A stretch of DNA of 64,000 bases from Fructobacillus apis (lineage in GTDB: Bacteria; Bacillota; Bacilli; Lactobacillales; Lactobacillaceae), in contig NZ_JAMWYK010000003.1 in NCBI RefSeq assembly GCF_023893635.1, forward strand, positions 1-64,000, given 5' to 3'. The translations under genes and the position numbers were made by a program. The notes below the pieces were generated by a model. It made no database searches and had not been told where the DNA came from. It saw only the letters and a program-made list of their open reading frames with translations. Shown here piece by piece: positions 1-8,886 of this stretch (its first letter is position 1; the number at the start of each line of letters is the position of its first letter).

Positions 1-17
1 AGAAACAAATGAATTGA

Positions 18-590
18 TTAGAATGTATTTAACGGACGTAGCTCAAAATATTTTATACACTTATTTTTGTCCAATTTCTTGACATATGAGCCGTCTCGAG
101 TCATGTCATAAATTGGGAAGGCGTGGTCTGGAGTGCCAGGTCCAAACGGTGGATTCCAGTGAAATTCAATTTCCTGACCTGTATCTTGTCGAATCAGCAA
201 TTTTGAATAACTCTGCATGATCGAAGCATACAACATTCCCGTGTCCGGATCCAAGTGCACGTAGACGTTTTGAAATCCCATGTTTAGATAGTGGTTATCG
301 GAATCCAAAAGGTGCGTGACAGGAATATCCATGTAACGTCCAACGATGGCGTCTTCGTAACTATCAAAGTCGATTTCGTTTCCCATGATGTAACCGACGT
401 ATGGCTTCGTGTTGAAGTCACGTTGATCGGCCGAAGCCACCTGTTTGCTTTGGTTTGGCATCACGGCCTTGGCCGATTTGATTCCCATGTTATCGAGTTG
501 GGAAACCGCGCCCACTACGGCAAAGGACGTTATTCCCATAATCAGCCAGTTCTTACCGGCCTTGTACATTTTCTTATGTTCTTTGAGCAT
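18..590 (-). CDS. Small exported protein with KxYKxGKxW signal peptide
   Basis: A 190-residue protein whose N-terminus carries the KxYKxGKxW motif (K7, Y9, K10, G12, K13, W15), followed by a hydrophobic stretch (about 16-33) and a possible cleavage site after AKA near residue 42. This signal type is known from glycoproteins and glucansucrases of lactic acid bacteria and is associated with accessory-Sec export. The mature part (about 150 residues) is rich in Asp, Tyr and aromatic residues. It has no serine-rich repeats and no LPxTG anchor, and I do not recognise it as a family. I chose the ATG at 590; a TTG one codon upstream is less likely. The gene ends 18 bases from the window edge. The accessory-Sec cluster at 39.7-46.3 kb could handle its export, but that is inference. 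Confidence 0.75.
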   Translation of the reverse strand: MLKEHKKMYKAGKNWLIMGITSFAVVGAVSQLDNMGIKSAKAVMPNQSKQVASADQRDFNTKPYVGYIMGNEIDFDSYEDAIVGRYMDIPVTHLLDSDNHYLNMGFQNVYVHLDPDTGMLYASIMQSYSKLLIRQDTGQEIEFHWNPPFGPGTPDHAFPIYDMTRDGSYVKKLDKNKCIKYFELRPLNTF

Positions 591-875
591 CAAAATCCAC
601 TTCCAATCTTCTCATTAAGTGCTCTAGTAACTAAAACTTACCTCAACTCTGTTTTAGCACTCTTGTAACGAAATGTTAACGTTTGTGACTAGAATAATTC
701 TAAAGTTTTACAAAAGATTTTAAACTGATACAAGAAAGCCTATCAGGACGCGAAAAGAACGGTATTTTAGAAAATCGAGAAACAGAATAGAAATCAGCAC
801 TTCACAAGCAAAAGACAAAAAGGGCAAACAAAAAAGCCCAACGCGGACGCGTTGGACTTTGAAAATTGTAATGAA
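591..875. other. Intergenic region between the exported protein and the first 2HCT transporter
   Basis: About 280 A+T-rich bases between two minus-strand genes. It holds the transporter's terminator at 830-861 and presumably the promoter of the exported protein. No further gene is supported here; a plus-strand open frame across 291-668 is mostly antisense to the exported protein. Confidence 0.5.
830..861 (-). terminator. Rho-independent terminator after the first 2HCT transporter gene
   Basis: On the minus strand, the arms CCAACGCG and CGCGTTGG form a stem followed by a run of six T. It lies just downstream of the transporter stop codon at 876. Confidence 0.8.
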
Positions 876-2186
876 TTACAAAATGGTAATGAGCAAGCCA
901 CCCAAGACCAAGATGATGGCACCACCGATTCGGTTACCCATTTGGGCAAAGGCGATGAGTCCCATACGGTCTGAGGCTGACAAAACAGCAACGTTACCAG
1001 TTCCACCCATTGAGTTGTTGATCATACCACCGGCGATGGCTGATTCAACTGGGTAAAGTCCGAAGAGCTTACCAAGCAAACCACCAGCAATACCAATCGT
1101 AATCACTGAGATCAATGAGCAGACAACGAGTTGCCAAGTAACCGTTTGGAGTAACTTGTTCATGTCAACGAGGGCCAAACCAATTCCGGCCAACAAAGCT
1201 GGTGTCGTGGCTGACGTAATCATACCACCGAACATAGCAGCTGATTGTTCGTAGAACTTTGGAACCAAGTTGAAGGCCTTAGCCAAGATAACCAAAAGAA
1301 TCATGAAGGCAAAGGCGTTGATCTGTGGGATGAAGTGGAACAAGATGTTACCCATGATGTAGAAAGTCAAGGCAACCATCATACCGTTCAACAATTGACG
1401 GTTGTTCATGGCTGGCATGTCATCTTGCTTCTTTGAACCCATGTCTTCTGACGTCTTCAACAATTGACCTTGTCCGTTCATCTTTGACTTAGCCGTGAAC
1501 TTAACCAAAAGTGATGAACCGATGATGGCCAACAAGTTGGCAATCACAACGGCTGGGAACAATTGGTTCAAGATGTCACCGGCTGATTGGTGCAAAGCAC
1601 CAGCGTATGACGCTGACAAAGGAACGATTCCGGCACCGATACCACCGGCCATCATTGGGAATGAAACGTACAAAGCAGCGTGCTTAAATGAGAATCCAAA
1701 GGCCATTCCCGCAATGGACGTTACGAAGAAGGCGATGATCATGGCACCGAAGGCAACTGGCAAGAAACGCACAGCGGACTTCAACAACAAGTCACGATCC
1801 ATCTTCAAGATGGCTGAACAGATCAAAGCCACGATGTAGAATTCCAAGAAGTTCGTGTTGGAAATAAATGACTTGATGTCAGCAACTGCTGGTGCAGGTA
1901 CCATTCCCATGGCAGTCATTGCTGAACCAGCAACAACGGCCAAGGCAGAACCTCCACCCAAGTATGACTTCAAGATTGGGGTGTTGTTACCAACGTAGAA
2001 GAAGACTCCTCCGAGGATAACCAAGGCAAACAATGCCCCACCCATGTTCTTTGGCAATGCGTTCAAGCTCAACGTTGCAATCAAGAGAAGTAACATCAAA
2101 GTGAAGGCAACTCCTCCGATATTTGTCACTTGAACTTTTTCTTCGATCTTTGCAAAAAGACCCTTTTCTGAAGTTTGTTCAGACAT
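876..2186 (-). CDS. 2-hydroxycarboxylate transporter (CitP/MaeP family), copy 1
   Basis: A 436-residue membrane protein of the 2HCT family, which imports citrate, malate or related 2-hydroxycarboxylates by proton symport or by exchange with lactate. It shows both re-entrant-loop signatures of the family: a GGxGAGIVPLS segment in the middle of the protein and NNSMGGTGN near residue 390. These are followed by the conserved MGNRIGG segment near 416, which contains the family's substrate-binding arginine. It lies directly downstream of a second 2HCT gene and at the end of the citrate lyase region. It differs from copy 2 in the early membrane segments (an Ala-rich GGSALAVVAGSAM region), which suggests a different substrate or exchange mode. 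It could be the malate carrier (maeP-like), but substrate cannot be read from sequence. Confidence 0.88.
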   Translation of the reverse strand: MSEQTSEKGLFAKIEEKVQVTNIGGVAFTLMLLLLIATLSLNALPKNMGGALFALVILGGVFFYVGNNTPILKSYLGGGSALAVVAGSAMTAMGMVPAPAVADIKSFISNTNFLEFYIVALICSAILKMDRDLLLKSAVRFLPVAFGAMIIAFFVTSIAGMAFGFSFKHAALYVSFPMMAGGIGAGIVPLSASYAGALHQSAGDILNQLFPAVVIANLLAIIGSSLLVKFTAKSKMNGQGQLLKTSEDMGSKKQDDMPAMNNRQLLNGMMVALTFYIMGNILFHFIPQINAFAFMILLVILAKAFNLVPKFYEQSAAMFGGMITSATTPALLAGIGLALVDMNKLLQTVTWQLVVCSLISVITIGIAGGLLGKLFGLYPVESAIAGGMINNSMGGTGNVAVLSASDRMGLIAFAQMGNRIGGAIILVLGGLLITIL

Positions 2187-2295
2187 AATACACTCCTGTA
2201 TCTTATTCTTTTATAACAATACCTGGACTAGTATAACACCAGGTTGGAATATTTTTAAGGAACAGATTACCAAAAACGTACCTATCTTAAACAAA

Positions 2296-2327
2296 AATAA
2301 AAAAGTCAGCTCGAAAGCTGACTTTTA
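2296..2327 (-). terminator. Rho-independent terminator between the two 2HCT genes
   Basis: A perfect stem AAAGTCAGCT / AGCTGACTTT with a short CGA loop and an A/T tail follows the stop codon of copy 2. It separates the two transporter genes into at least partly independent transcripts. Confidence 0.8.
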
Positions 2328-2351
2328 ATCAAAATGATTCAATTTTAGGAT

Positions 2352-3665
2352 TTAGCCCCAGATTGTGACCAAGAGTCCGGCGATAACCAAGACAATGGCT
2401 CCACCGATACGGTTCCCCATCTGTGCAAAGGCCATCAAATTCATGCGGTTGGCAGCTGACAAAACGGCAACGTTTCCAGTACCACCCATTGAGTTGTTAG
2501 CCAATCCGGCAGTGATTGATGATTCCACTGGGTAGAAGCCAAAGAGCTTACCAAGCAAACCAGCAAAGAACGTTACGGACATGATTGACACGATAACGCA
2601 GACAACCAATTGCCATGAGAACGTTGAAAGAAGTGATGACAAGTCAAGCAAAGCAAGACCGACAGCGGCCAAGATGGCGTGCGTCAACGTCTTCACAACC
2701 AACTGTCCAAACATAACCGTTGATTCTTCGTAGTAGTGTGGCACGATTCCCAAGGCCTTGATGATGATGGCAAGCAAGATCAAGAAGGCAAATGAGTTCA
2801 CTTGAGGAACCATCTTGTGCAACGTTACTCCGATCATGTAGAAGGAGATGGCCGTCATCATACCAACAAGCAATTGTTGCTTGTCCAAGTGAGTAGGTTC
2901 AACACCCTTTATTTCGTCTTGGATGTCTTGCTTCAACAATTCACCGTTTCCGTTCAACTTTGAGCCCTTCGTGTTTTCTGAAATCAATCCAGAAATGATG
3001 ATGGCCAACAAGTTAGACAAAACAAGTGGTGGGAAGAGTTGTGACAAGATTTGTCCTGATGGGACGTGCGTTGCCGCTCCGTAAATCGTTGACAATGGCA
3101 CGATTCCGGCACCAACACCACCAGCCATCATTGGGAAGGTAATGTAAAGTGACGTGTGTTGGAAACCAAGTCCGAGCAATGCCCCAACGGAACCAACAAC
3201 GAAGAACGTGATGATCAACGTCAAGAACGCAACTGGCAAGAAACGCACAGCGGCCTTCAAAACCATCTTACGGTCCATCTTAAAGATGGCTGAGATGATC
3301 AAAGACACGATGTAGAATTCCAAGAAGTTGGTTCCAGTCATGAATGACTTAACCGTTGCAACGGTCGTGTGTGGCACAAGGCCCGTTCCTGAAAGAACGG
3401 CTGCGACCATCGTGGTGAACACGGATCCACCACCCAAGTAAGTCTTAACAATTGGAAGGTTTGCACCCATGTAGTACAAGATCCCACCCAAGCTGACCAT
3501 GATGAAGAGTGCCCCCAACATGTTCTTTGGGAAAGCACCCAATTGCATAACACCAACGAGAATAGCCAACATGACGATATAGGCGATTCCACCGATACCA
3601 TCAATCTTGATCATATTCTCAAACTTTGAAAAGAAGCCGTTTTGGCTTGTTTCGTTTTCTGACAT
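2352..3665 (-). CDS. citP: 2-hydroxycarboxylate transporter (CitP-like), copy 2
   Basis: A 437-residue 2HCT-family carrier, close in length and layout to copy 1. It has the MMAGGVGAGIVPLS loop in the middle, NNSMGGTGN near 390 and MGNRIGGAI near 416. The segments GGSVFTT, FKMDRK and AAVRFLPVAF, and the C-terminal stretch ending in GLLVTIWG, look more like Leuconostoc citrate carrier CitP than copy 1 does. That resemblance is from memory, not alignment. CitP-type carriers exchange divalent citrate for lactate and so generate membrane potential during citrate fermentation. The ATG at 3665 follows a long A+T-rich leader without a strong ribosome site. Confidence 0.8.
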   Translation of the reverse strand: MSENETSQNGFFSKFENMIKIDGIGGIAYIVMLAILVGVMQLGAFPKNMLGALFIMVSLGGILYYMGANLPIVKTYLGGGSVFTTMVAAVLSGTGLVPHTTVATVKSFMTGTNFLEFYIVSLIISAIFKMDRKMVLKAAVRFLPVAFLTLIITFFVVGSVGALLGLGFQHTSLYITFPMMAGGVGAGIVPLSTIYGAATHVPSGQILSQLFPPLVLSNLLAIIISGLISENTKGSKLNGNGELLKQDIQDEIKGVEPTHLDKQQLLVGMMTAISFYMIGVTLHKMVPQVNSFAFLILLAIIIKALGIVPHYYEESTVMFGQLVVKTLTHAILAAVGLALLDLSSLLSTFSWQLVVCVIVSIMSVTFFAGLLGKLFGFYPVESSITAGLANNSMGGTGNVAVLSAANRMNLMAFAQMGNRIGGAIVLVIAGLLVTIWG

Positions 3666-3727
3666 GATTCATAAACCTCAGTTATATAATTATTTCACTT
3701 GAATAATATAACATATATTGTGAATCT

Positions 3728-4516
3728 TTACATTATGAATTTCAAAAATACATCATTAAATTCATCAGGTTTTTCGATGTGGGGCAAGTGGCCCACTTTT
3801 TCCATGACCGTTAACTGATCTTTTTCCTTGAACAATCCTTCGAATTCTTTGTAGTAAGAATCCTTAAACAGCGGGCTTTTCTCCCCGGCTACGTAGAGCA
3901 TGGGCGCCTTCAAGTCGTAGATGTTTTCTCGCCAATCTTCCAATAAATGATTCTTCAACAAAGCCACCGCTAAATTAAAATCGAATGGATAATCTTTTTT
4001 TTCTTTCTGTAAGTTATCTTTTAAACTTTCAGAAACGGGGGCGTATGTCAGCTTTTGGTGAATGAAAGTGTTGACCATCACAGGAAAGGTGTTCCAGTCC
4101 ATGCCCAAAAGCCCGGCGGACCACTCCGGATCGTTCAACAGTTTTGGTGATTCGTCGATAACAACGACCTTCTTCACCCGGTCTTCACCGAAGAGTGAGA
4201 GGTAGGCAAAGATCCCGGCCCCACCCATGGAGTGGCCGACAAGCGTCATATCCTGCAAGTCGAGCTTCAAAACAAGCTGCCTGAGGTCCGTAGCCAAACG
4301 ACCAATTCGCAAGTTCTTTGATGTCTTTTGGGAACGACCGTGGCAACGCCAGTCCATCGTGACAACACGGAAGCCCTTTTCCTGCAAAGCTTCGATTTGG
4401 TAAAACCATTCGGCTTGAATCCCTGAAAATCCAGAGAGCAAGACCGCAACGGGCCCGTCTCCGCCACGGTCTTCATAGTTAATTGAAACGCCATCGTTTG
4501 TCTTAAAAAAAGCCAT
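3728..4516 (-). CDS. Alpha/beta hydrolase fold protein
   Basis: About 262 residues with the nucleophile elbow GHSMGG (Ser near 96), an early oxyanion-type segment LLSGFSGIQ, a DWRCHGRS segment near 60 and a C-terminal histidine in VGHLPHIEKP. It is an intact serine hydrolase of the alpha/beta fold, probably cytoplasmic since no signal peptide is seen. I prefer the ATG at 4516, which sits eight bases after GGAG; an in-frame ATG at 4522 is too close to that site. It lies between citXG and the 2HCT transporters on the same strand, separated from citXG by a terminator-like hairpin. A role in citrate metabolism is not established; the substrate is unknown. Confidence 0.8.
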   Translation of the reverse strand: MAFFKTNDGVSINYEDRGGDGPVAVLLSGFSGIQAEWFYQIEALQEKGFRVVTMDWRCHGRSQKTSKNLRIGRLATDLRQLVLKLDLQDMTLVGHSMGGAGIFAYLSLFGEDRVKKVVVIDESPKLLNDPEWSAGLLGMDWNTFPVMVNTFIHQKLTYAPVSESLKDNLQKEKKDYPFDFNLAVALLKNHLLEDWRENIYDLKAPMLYVAGEKSPLFKDSYYKEFEGLFKEKDQLTVMEKVGHLPHIEKPDEFNDVFLKFIM

Positions 4517-4535
4517 CTTCATTTCTCCTCTTTTG

Positions 4536-4564
4536 AAAAAAGCCGCCAGCTAACGTGACGGTCT
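4536..4564 (-). terminator. Imperfect terminator between citXG and the hydrolase gene
   Basis: On the minus strand an ACCGTCA / TGGCGGC stem with one wobble pair is followed by a run of T that ends just before the hydrolase ribosome-binding site. It may only partly stop transcription from citXG. Confidence 0.55.
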
Positions 4565-4576
4565 TTTTGTAAGTGT

Positions 4577-5986
4577 TTAAATTAATCCAGTTAAGCGACC
4601 AACCAGGGCCGTCAAAATCAAGTAGTCCGCCGCTCCTCCGATGGAGAGGTTTTCCTTGATGAAGTCCTGGTCCAGTTGCTTCAGGTAGGCCATGCCATCC
4701 TCGCTATTGGCACCGCCGAGTTCAAAGAACTTCTGGCTGTAGGCAGCCATTTGCCTTGGAATTTCAGGGTTCTTTGAACGCTTAATCAACGTGGAATCGT
4801 TGATGTTTGCCGCCAGGTGCATGAGTGCGTTCAACAGGCGGACGTTGGTGTCCCCATGACTCTTTCGAAGCTCAGGCAAGCCCACCTTTTCAAGTGGCAC
4901 AAGCCCCTCGGCCACTTCCCCACGAACACCGGTGAAACGGTAGGCCTCGTACTGTGCCTGCCCGGCCGTTTGATCGTGCTCAGTCTTCTTGGCAAGCTCT
5001 TCTTTGATCAAATCAGAACCCATTTGCGCCACGACGTCCAACACAAAGGACAAGGATGGGTCCTGGTAATTACGGCTAGCGTAACCGTAGGCGGCAAGGA
5101 AGATTCCGACCGTGAAGATTGCGCCCTTGTGGGTGTTCACCCCTTCAGTTGCGATAAACATCGCTTCTTCGGCGCGGATACCAGACGGACGAATCTTCAA
5201 CAGCAAAGCCTTCAAATCGCTACCGTGGAATTCACGTCCAGCTTCGAAGCAGGAACCGAAGTACCCTTCCAAAGCGATGGATGAGTCGATGAAGGAGAAG
5301 ATGTCCATGTCATCGTGTGAACCGGTGGAAGCCGGGTCAACAAGACCGGGCTTTGGCGTCACGGACGCTTCGGCGAGAAAGGCAAAGAGCGCACTCTTCA
5401 CCACTTCTCTTTTGTCCCAGGCCGGAATGACGGGATCCTTAACGAAGTACTCTTGGTAAAAGTCATTGACGGCCGTTTGCAGTTCCTGCAGGTCGTGTTT
5501 TTCCGTCTGCGCACAGAGCTTGGCATCCTGGTCACACACGAGGCAGGTACGGGGACTAAAGCCCAGGTCCTTGCGGGACAGTTGGTACTGTTCTTGGTTT
5601 TCGGCCATCACGTCGATGTCAAAGAGACGGCCTAAGAAGAAGTGTTGTTCAAAGCGAATCGCTTCTTTTTTCACTTCCGTGATTGGACCCGCCACCACTA
5701 AGAAGCCTTCAGGACCCGTGACACGGTCTTTTAGCACTTTAATGTAACGGACTGGCCAGAAGGTTAAACGCGCCATGAAGGTGCGCCAGCCGGCCGTAAA
5801 GAGTTGTTTTAAGGCAGGACTGTTCTTGATGGCACCCGGAATGTTTAGCTTGATGGCCAAAATCGTTTCCTGTGGGTGCTTCTCTTCTAATTGCCCTTGC
5901 AGGTTGGACCGCCATTCGCGGTTTTCAAGCACGTTGTCCAACGTGACTTGTTTTCCTCCTGCAAATACATTTTCCAAAAGACTCAT
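4577..5986 (-). CDS. citXG: Fused CitX/CitG: apo-citrate lyase phosphoribosyl-dephospho-CoA transferase and triphosphoribosyl-dephospho-CoA synthase
   Basis: A 469-residue fusion. Residues 1 to about 185 match CitX, which attaches the prosthetic group to the acyl carrier subunit CitD; a PRTCLVCDQDAKLCAQ segment near 150 is typical. Residues from about 195 match CitG, which makes the triphosphoribosyl-dephospho-CoA precursor; typical segments are TPKPGLVDPASTGSHDDMD and HKGAIFTVG. Separate citX and citG genes are common in other bacteria; the fusion is known in some lactic acid bacteria and Haemophilus. It follows citF after 167 bases that contain a terminator, so it may be expressed at a lower level than the lyase genes or from its own promoter. 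Confidence 0.9.
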   Translation of the reverse strand: MSLLENVFAGGKQVTLDNVLENREWRSNLQGQLEEKHPQETILAIKLNIPGAIKNSPALKQLFTAGWRTFMARLTFWPVRYIKVLKDRVTGPEGFLVVAGPITEVKKEAIRFEQHFFLGRLFDIDVMAENQEQYQLSRKDLGFSPRTCLVCDQDAKLCAQTEKHDLQELQTAVNDFYQEYFVKDPVIPAWDKREVVKSALFAFLAEASVTPKPGLVDPASTGSHDDMDIFSFIDSSIALEGYFGSCFEAGREFHGSDLKALLLKIRPSGIRAEEAMFIATEGVNTHKGAIFTVGIFLAAYGYASRNYQDPSLSFVLDVVAQMGSDLIKEELAKKTEHDQTAGQAQYEAYRFTGVRGEVAEGLVPLEKVGLPELRKSHGDTNVRLLNALMHLAANINDSTLIKRSKNPEIPRQMAAYSQKFFELGGANSEDGMAYLKQLDQDFIKENLSIGGAADYLILTALVGRLTGLI

Positions 5987-6111
5987 GAATCGTCTCCTAC
6001 CTAAAATTTTCTTATTTATATTCTAATATAGCAGAGATATTCCTATTCTAAAAGAATTTCTCCATTTTATGTACGGCAAAGAGGAACCCTTGTCCCTCTC
6101 TGCCTTAAAAG

Positions 6112-6144
6112 TAAAAAGGACCAGTTTAAAACTGGCCCTTTTTA
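6112..6144 (-). terminator. Terminator between citF and citXG
   Basis: On the minus strand an AGGGCCAGTTT / AAACTGGTCCT stem is followed by a T-rich tail. It sits eight bases after the citF stop and separates the citMCDEF transcript from citXG. A second weaker inverted repeat (GGCA-AGAGG / CCTCT-TGCC) lies at 6075-6104. Confidence 0.75.
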
Positions 6145-6153
6145 TGAAGAAGA

Positions 6154-7692
6154 TTAGTCCTTCACTTGCTTGATAACATCGATCAAAGTACCGTCACGGT
6201 ATTCGGCCAACGCAACAACGCGGTCAGTGAATTCCAATGGCTTTGCTGCACCAACAAGCTTTTCAGCCTTTTGTTGCAATTCTTCGATTGAGAAGATTGG
6301 CAAACCAGGAACCTTTGACAATGAATCAATCAAGTCCTTACGGTTAGGGTTAATCGCGATACCCAATTCCGTAACAACAACGTCGATTGATTCACCTGGC
6401 GTGATAACAGTCGTCACTTCAGGAACGATCGTTGCGATACGTCCACGAACAAGTGGCGCTGAGATAATCGTTAAGTTAGCAGTAGCGGCGTCTTGGTGAC
6501 CACCGATGGCTCCACGGATAACACCGTCAGAACCTGACATAACGTTAACGTTAAAGTTCGTGTCAATTTCCAAAGCAGACAAGATGGCAACATCCAACTT
6601 ATCAACCATGGCACCCTTGTTAGCAGGGTCAGCATACCATGAGGCATCGATTTCTTGTTGGTTAGGTGAGTTCTTCATTGATGAAGCGGCACCCTTATCG
6701 AAGTCTTGAACGTCCATGATGCGTTCGATCAAACCTTCGTTCAACAAGTCAACCGTTGGCTTCGTGATACCACCCAAGGCAAATGATGCCTTGATTTGGT
6801 TTTCAATCATGGCCTTACGCAAGAAACGCGTAACGGCCAAGGCAGCCCCACCAGAACCAGTCTGGAATGAGAAGCCTTGCTTGAAGTATGGTGAGTTAAC
6901 GATAACATCGTTAACCATTTCGGCGATTTGAAGTTCCTTAGGGTCCTTCGTGAAACGAGTGGCTCCCGAACCGATCTTGTCAGGGTTACCAACTTCGTCA
7001 ACCTTAACCACGTAGTCAACTTGCGTCTGCTTGATTGAAGCAGGCGTGTTAGGGTATGGCATCAAGTTATCCGTCAACAAGACCAACTTGTTAGCGTATT
7101 GGGCATCGATCAAAGCGTAACCCAATGAACCGAAGGCCGTGTCACCGTTCATACCGTTGGCGTTACCCATTTCGTCGGCGTTTGGTACACCCAAGAAGGC
7201 AACGTCAATCTTGATGTCACCAGATTCAATGGCGCGGGCACGGTTTCCGTGTGAACGGAAGATAACTGGGTTTTCCAAGGCACCGTGTGATACGGCGTCT
7301 CCCAATGAACCACGTATACCTGATGACGTGATGTTTGTCACCGTCTTCTTTTCGATGGCTTCGACAACGATGTCGTTCATCACGTTCGTCAATGATGAAG
7401 GAGCCAACGTCAAGTTCTTGTAGCCGGCGTCGATAATTTCACGCATTACCATGTTGAAGACGTAGTCTCCTTCACGGAAGTGGTGGTGGAATGAGATGGT
7501 CATGCCATCTTCAAGCGTTTCAGCAACAACCTTCTTCACTGATTCAACAATCTTTGATGGACCAGTTTGGGCAGTAACCTTAGGAGCAACACGTTGGATG
7601 TCAGGGTTACCAAAGTCAGTCGTCTTGAAACCTTCGTAGTTGTAGTCGTTTAAGATTTGATCGGGGATTTCCCGGTTGACATTATTTTTCAA
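6154..7692 (-). CDS. citF: Citrate lyase alpha subunit (citrate:acetyl-ACP transferase)
   Basis: About 512 residues matching CitF throughout, for example [10 protein letters not shown] at the start, [13 protein letters not shown] and [16 protein letters not shown]. CitF exchanges the acetyl group on the acyl carrier CitD for citrate, giving citryl-ACP and acetate. I place the start at the TTG at 7692, nine bases after GGAGG. The ATG at 7710 lies upstream of that ribosome site and has none of its own. The start overlaps the end of citE by 11 bases, which indicates translational coupling. It ends the citM-C-D-E-F run, followed by a terminator. Confidence 0.93.
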   Translation of the reverse strand: MKNNVNREIPDQILNDYNYEGFKTTDFGNPDIQRVAPKVTAQTGPSKIVESVKKVVAETLEDGMTISFHHHFREGDYVFNMVMREIIDAGYKNLTLAPSSLTNVMNDIVVEAIEKKTVTNITSSGIRGSLGDAVSHGALENPVIFRSHGNRARAIESGDIKIDVAFLGVPNADEMGNANGMNGDTAFGSLGYALIDAQYANKLVLLTDNLMPYPNTPASIKQTQVDYVVKVDEVGNPDKIGSGATRFTKDPKELQIAEMVNDVIVNSPYFKQGFSFQTGSGGAALAVTRFLRKAMIENQIKASFALGGITKPTVDLLNEGLIERIMDVQDFDKGAASSMKNSPNQQEIDASWYADPANKGAMVDKLDVAILSALEIDTNFNVNVMSGSDGVIRGAIGGHQDAATANLTIISAPLVRGRIATIVPEVTTVITPGESIDVVVTELGIAINPNRKDLIDSLSKVPGLPIFSIEELQQKAEKLVGAAKPLEFTDRVVALAEYRDGTLIDVIKQVKD

Positions 7693-8593
7693 TGTAATTT
7701 CCCTCCGCATCGAGCAAGTTGTTGGCTTCTGCCAACTTCATTACGCGTTCTGCACGCAAAACAACAGGGCGGTCAACCATTTGACCGTTCATGGCGATAA
7801 CACCAGAACCCTTACGCTTAGCTTCTTCAATAGCAGCCATCACGTTTTGGGCGTTCAAGATTTCCTTCTGCGTTGGTGCGTACACCTTGTTAACAGGGGC
7901 AATCTGACGTGGGTTGATCAATGACTTACCGTCGAATCCGAGTTGCTTAATGTATTCGGTTTCGCGAACGAATCCTTCCATGTCATCCAAGTTCGTGAAG
8001 ACAGTGTCGAAGGCAGCGATCTTAGCAGCGCGGGCAGCGTGCAAGATGGCGTTACGTGCGTAAGACAATTCCGCTCCGTCTGGGTAACGGTGCGTCTTCA
8101 TGTCCGTCGTGTAATCTTCGGCTGACAAAGCGATTCCGATCATAAGGTCAGAAGCTGCAGCGATTGGGTATGCGTTAACAACACCCAAAGCTGATTCGAT
8201 GGCAGCCATCAACTTAGTAGAACCTTCTTCACGGCCGAATTCCTTTTCAGCAGCAAGAACCAATTCTTCCAATTGGTGAATCATTTCTGGCGTTTCCGTC
8301 TTTGGCAAACGGATAACGTCGATACCGGCCTTAACCATGGCCTTGATATCGTTTTCGTAGAAAGGCGTGTCCAATCCGTTGATACGAACAACCAATTCAG
8401 CGTTTCCGTAATCAAAAGTCTGCAATGCTTCGTAGACCAAGTAACGGGCTGAATCCTTTTCCGTCATTGAAACGGCATCTTCCAAATCAAACATGATGGA
8501 ATCAACACCGAAGATTCCGGCGTCCTTAATCAATCCTGGGTTGTTACCAGGAACGAACATCATTGTACGGCGTAAACGTTCATCTGCAGCCAT
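7682..8593 (-). CDS. citE: Citrate lyase beta subunit (citryl-ACP lyase)
   Basis: A 303-residue member of the HpcH/HpaI aldolase-like family. It has [13 protein letters not shown] at the N-terminus, [10 protein letters not shown] near residue 45 (acidic metal-binding residues) and a conserved arginine in VVRING. It cleaves citryl-ACP to oxaloacetate and acetyl-ACP. The start is the ATG at 8593, which shares one base with the citD stop (TAATG) and follows GGGAGG; a longer reading frame to 8644 runs inside citD and is discarded. Confidence 0.94.
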   Translation of the reverse strand: MAADERLRRTMMFVPGNNPGLIKDAGIFGVDSIMFDLEDAVSMTEKDSARYLVYEALQTFDYGNAELVVRINGLDTPFYENDIKAMVKAGIDVIRLPKTETPEMIHQLEELVLAAEKEFGREEGSTKLMAAIESALGVVNAYPIAAASDLMIGIALSAEDYTTDMKTHRYPDGAELSYARNAILHAARAAKIAAFDTVFTNLDDMEGFVRETEYIKQLGFDGKSLINPRQIAPVNKVYAPTQKEILNAQNVMAAIEEAKRKGSGVIAMNGQMVDRPVVLRAERVMKLAEANNLLDAEGNYIEK

Positions 8594-8886
8594 TAGAGCA
8601 CCTCCCACTTTGGTTGATCTTTCAAATCCAAGGCACGTTGGCAAGCCGTGATGGCACGCGCCTTAATGACAGGCGTCAAAGCCCCCTTGTCAACCACTTT
8701 AACCATGGCTGATTCGATTTCAAATGACTTGATTACATTTTCAATCGTTTCCTTGATGTCGTCACCGAATTGCTTCATTACGTCTGACGTAAGATCAAAT
8801 TCGATGCCATTTGAACCTTGGCTCAATACGATTTGGATATCAGAAGATTCCAGCGTACCAGCCATGGCTGTTTGCTTAATTTCCAT
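8593..8886 (-). CDS. citD: Citrate lyase gamma subunit (acyl carrier protein)
   Basis: A 97-residue acyl carrier of citrate lyase. The segment AGTLESSDIQI near the N-terminus contains the serine (about position 14) that carries the phosphoribosyl-dephospho-CoA group installed by CitX and made by CitG. The start overlaps the citC end by 11 bases and the stop overlaps citE by one base, so the three genes are tightly coupled. Length and N-terminal motif fit the family. Confidence 0.94.
   Translation of the reverse strand: MEIKQTAMAGTLESSDIQIVLSQGSNGIEFDLTSDVMKQFGDDIKETIENVIKSFEIESAMVKVVDKGALTPVIKARAITACQRALDLKDQPKWEVL

Noticed and set aside
291-668. Plus-strand frame opposite the KxYKxGKxW gene
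   Set aside because: Antisense to the signal-peptide gene, with no ribosome site or recognisable motif.
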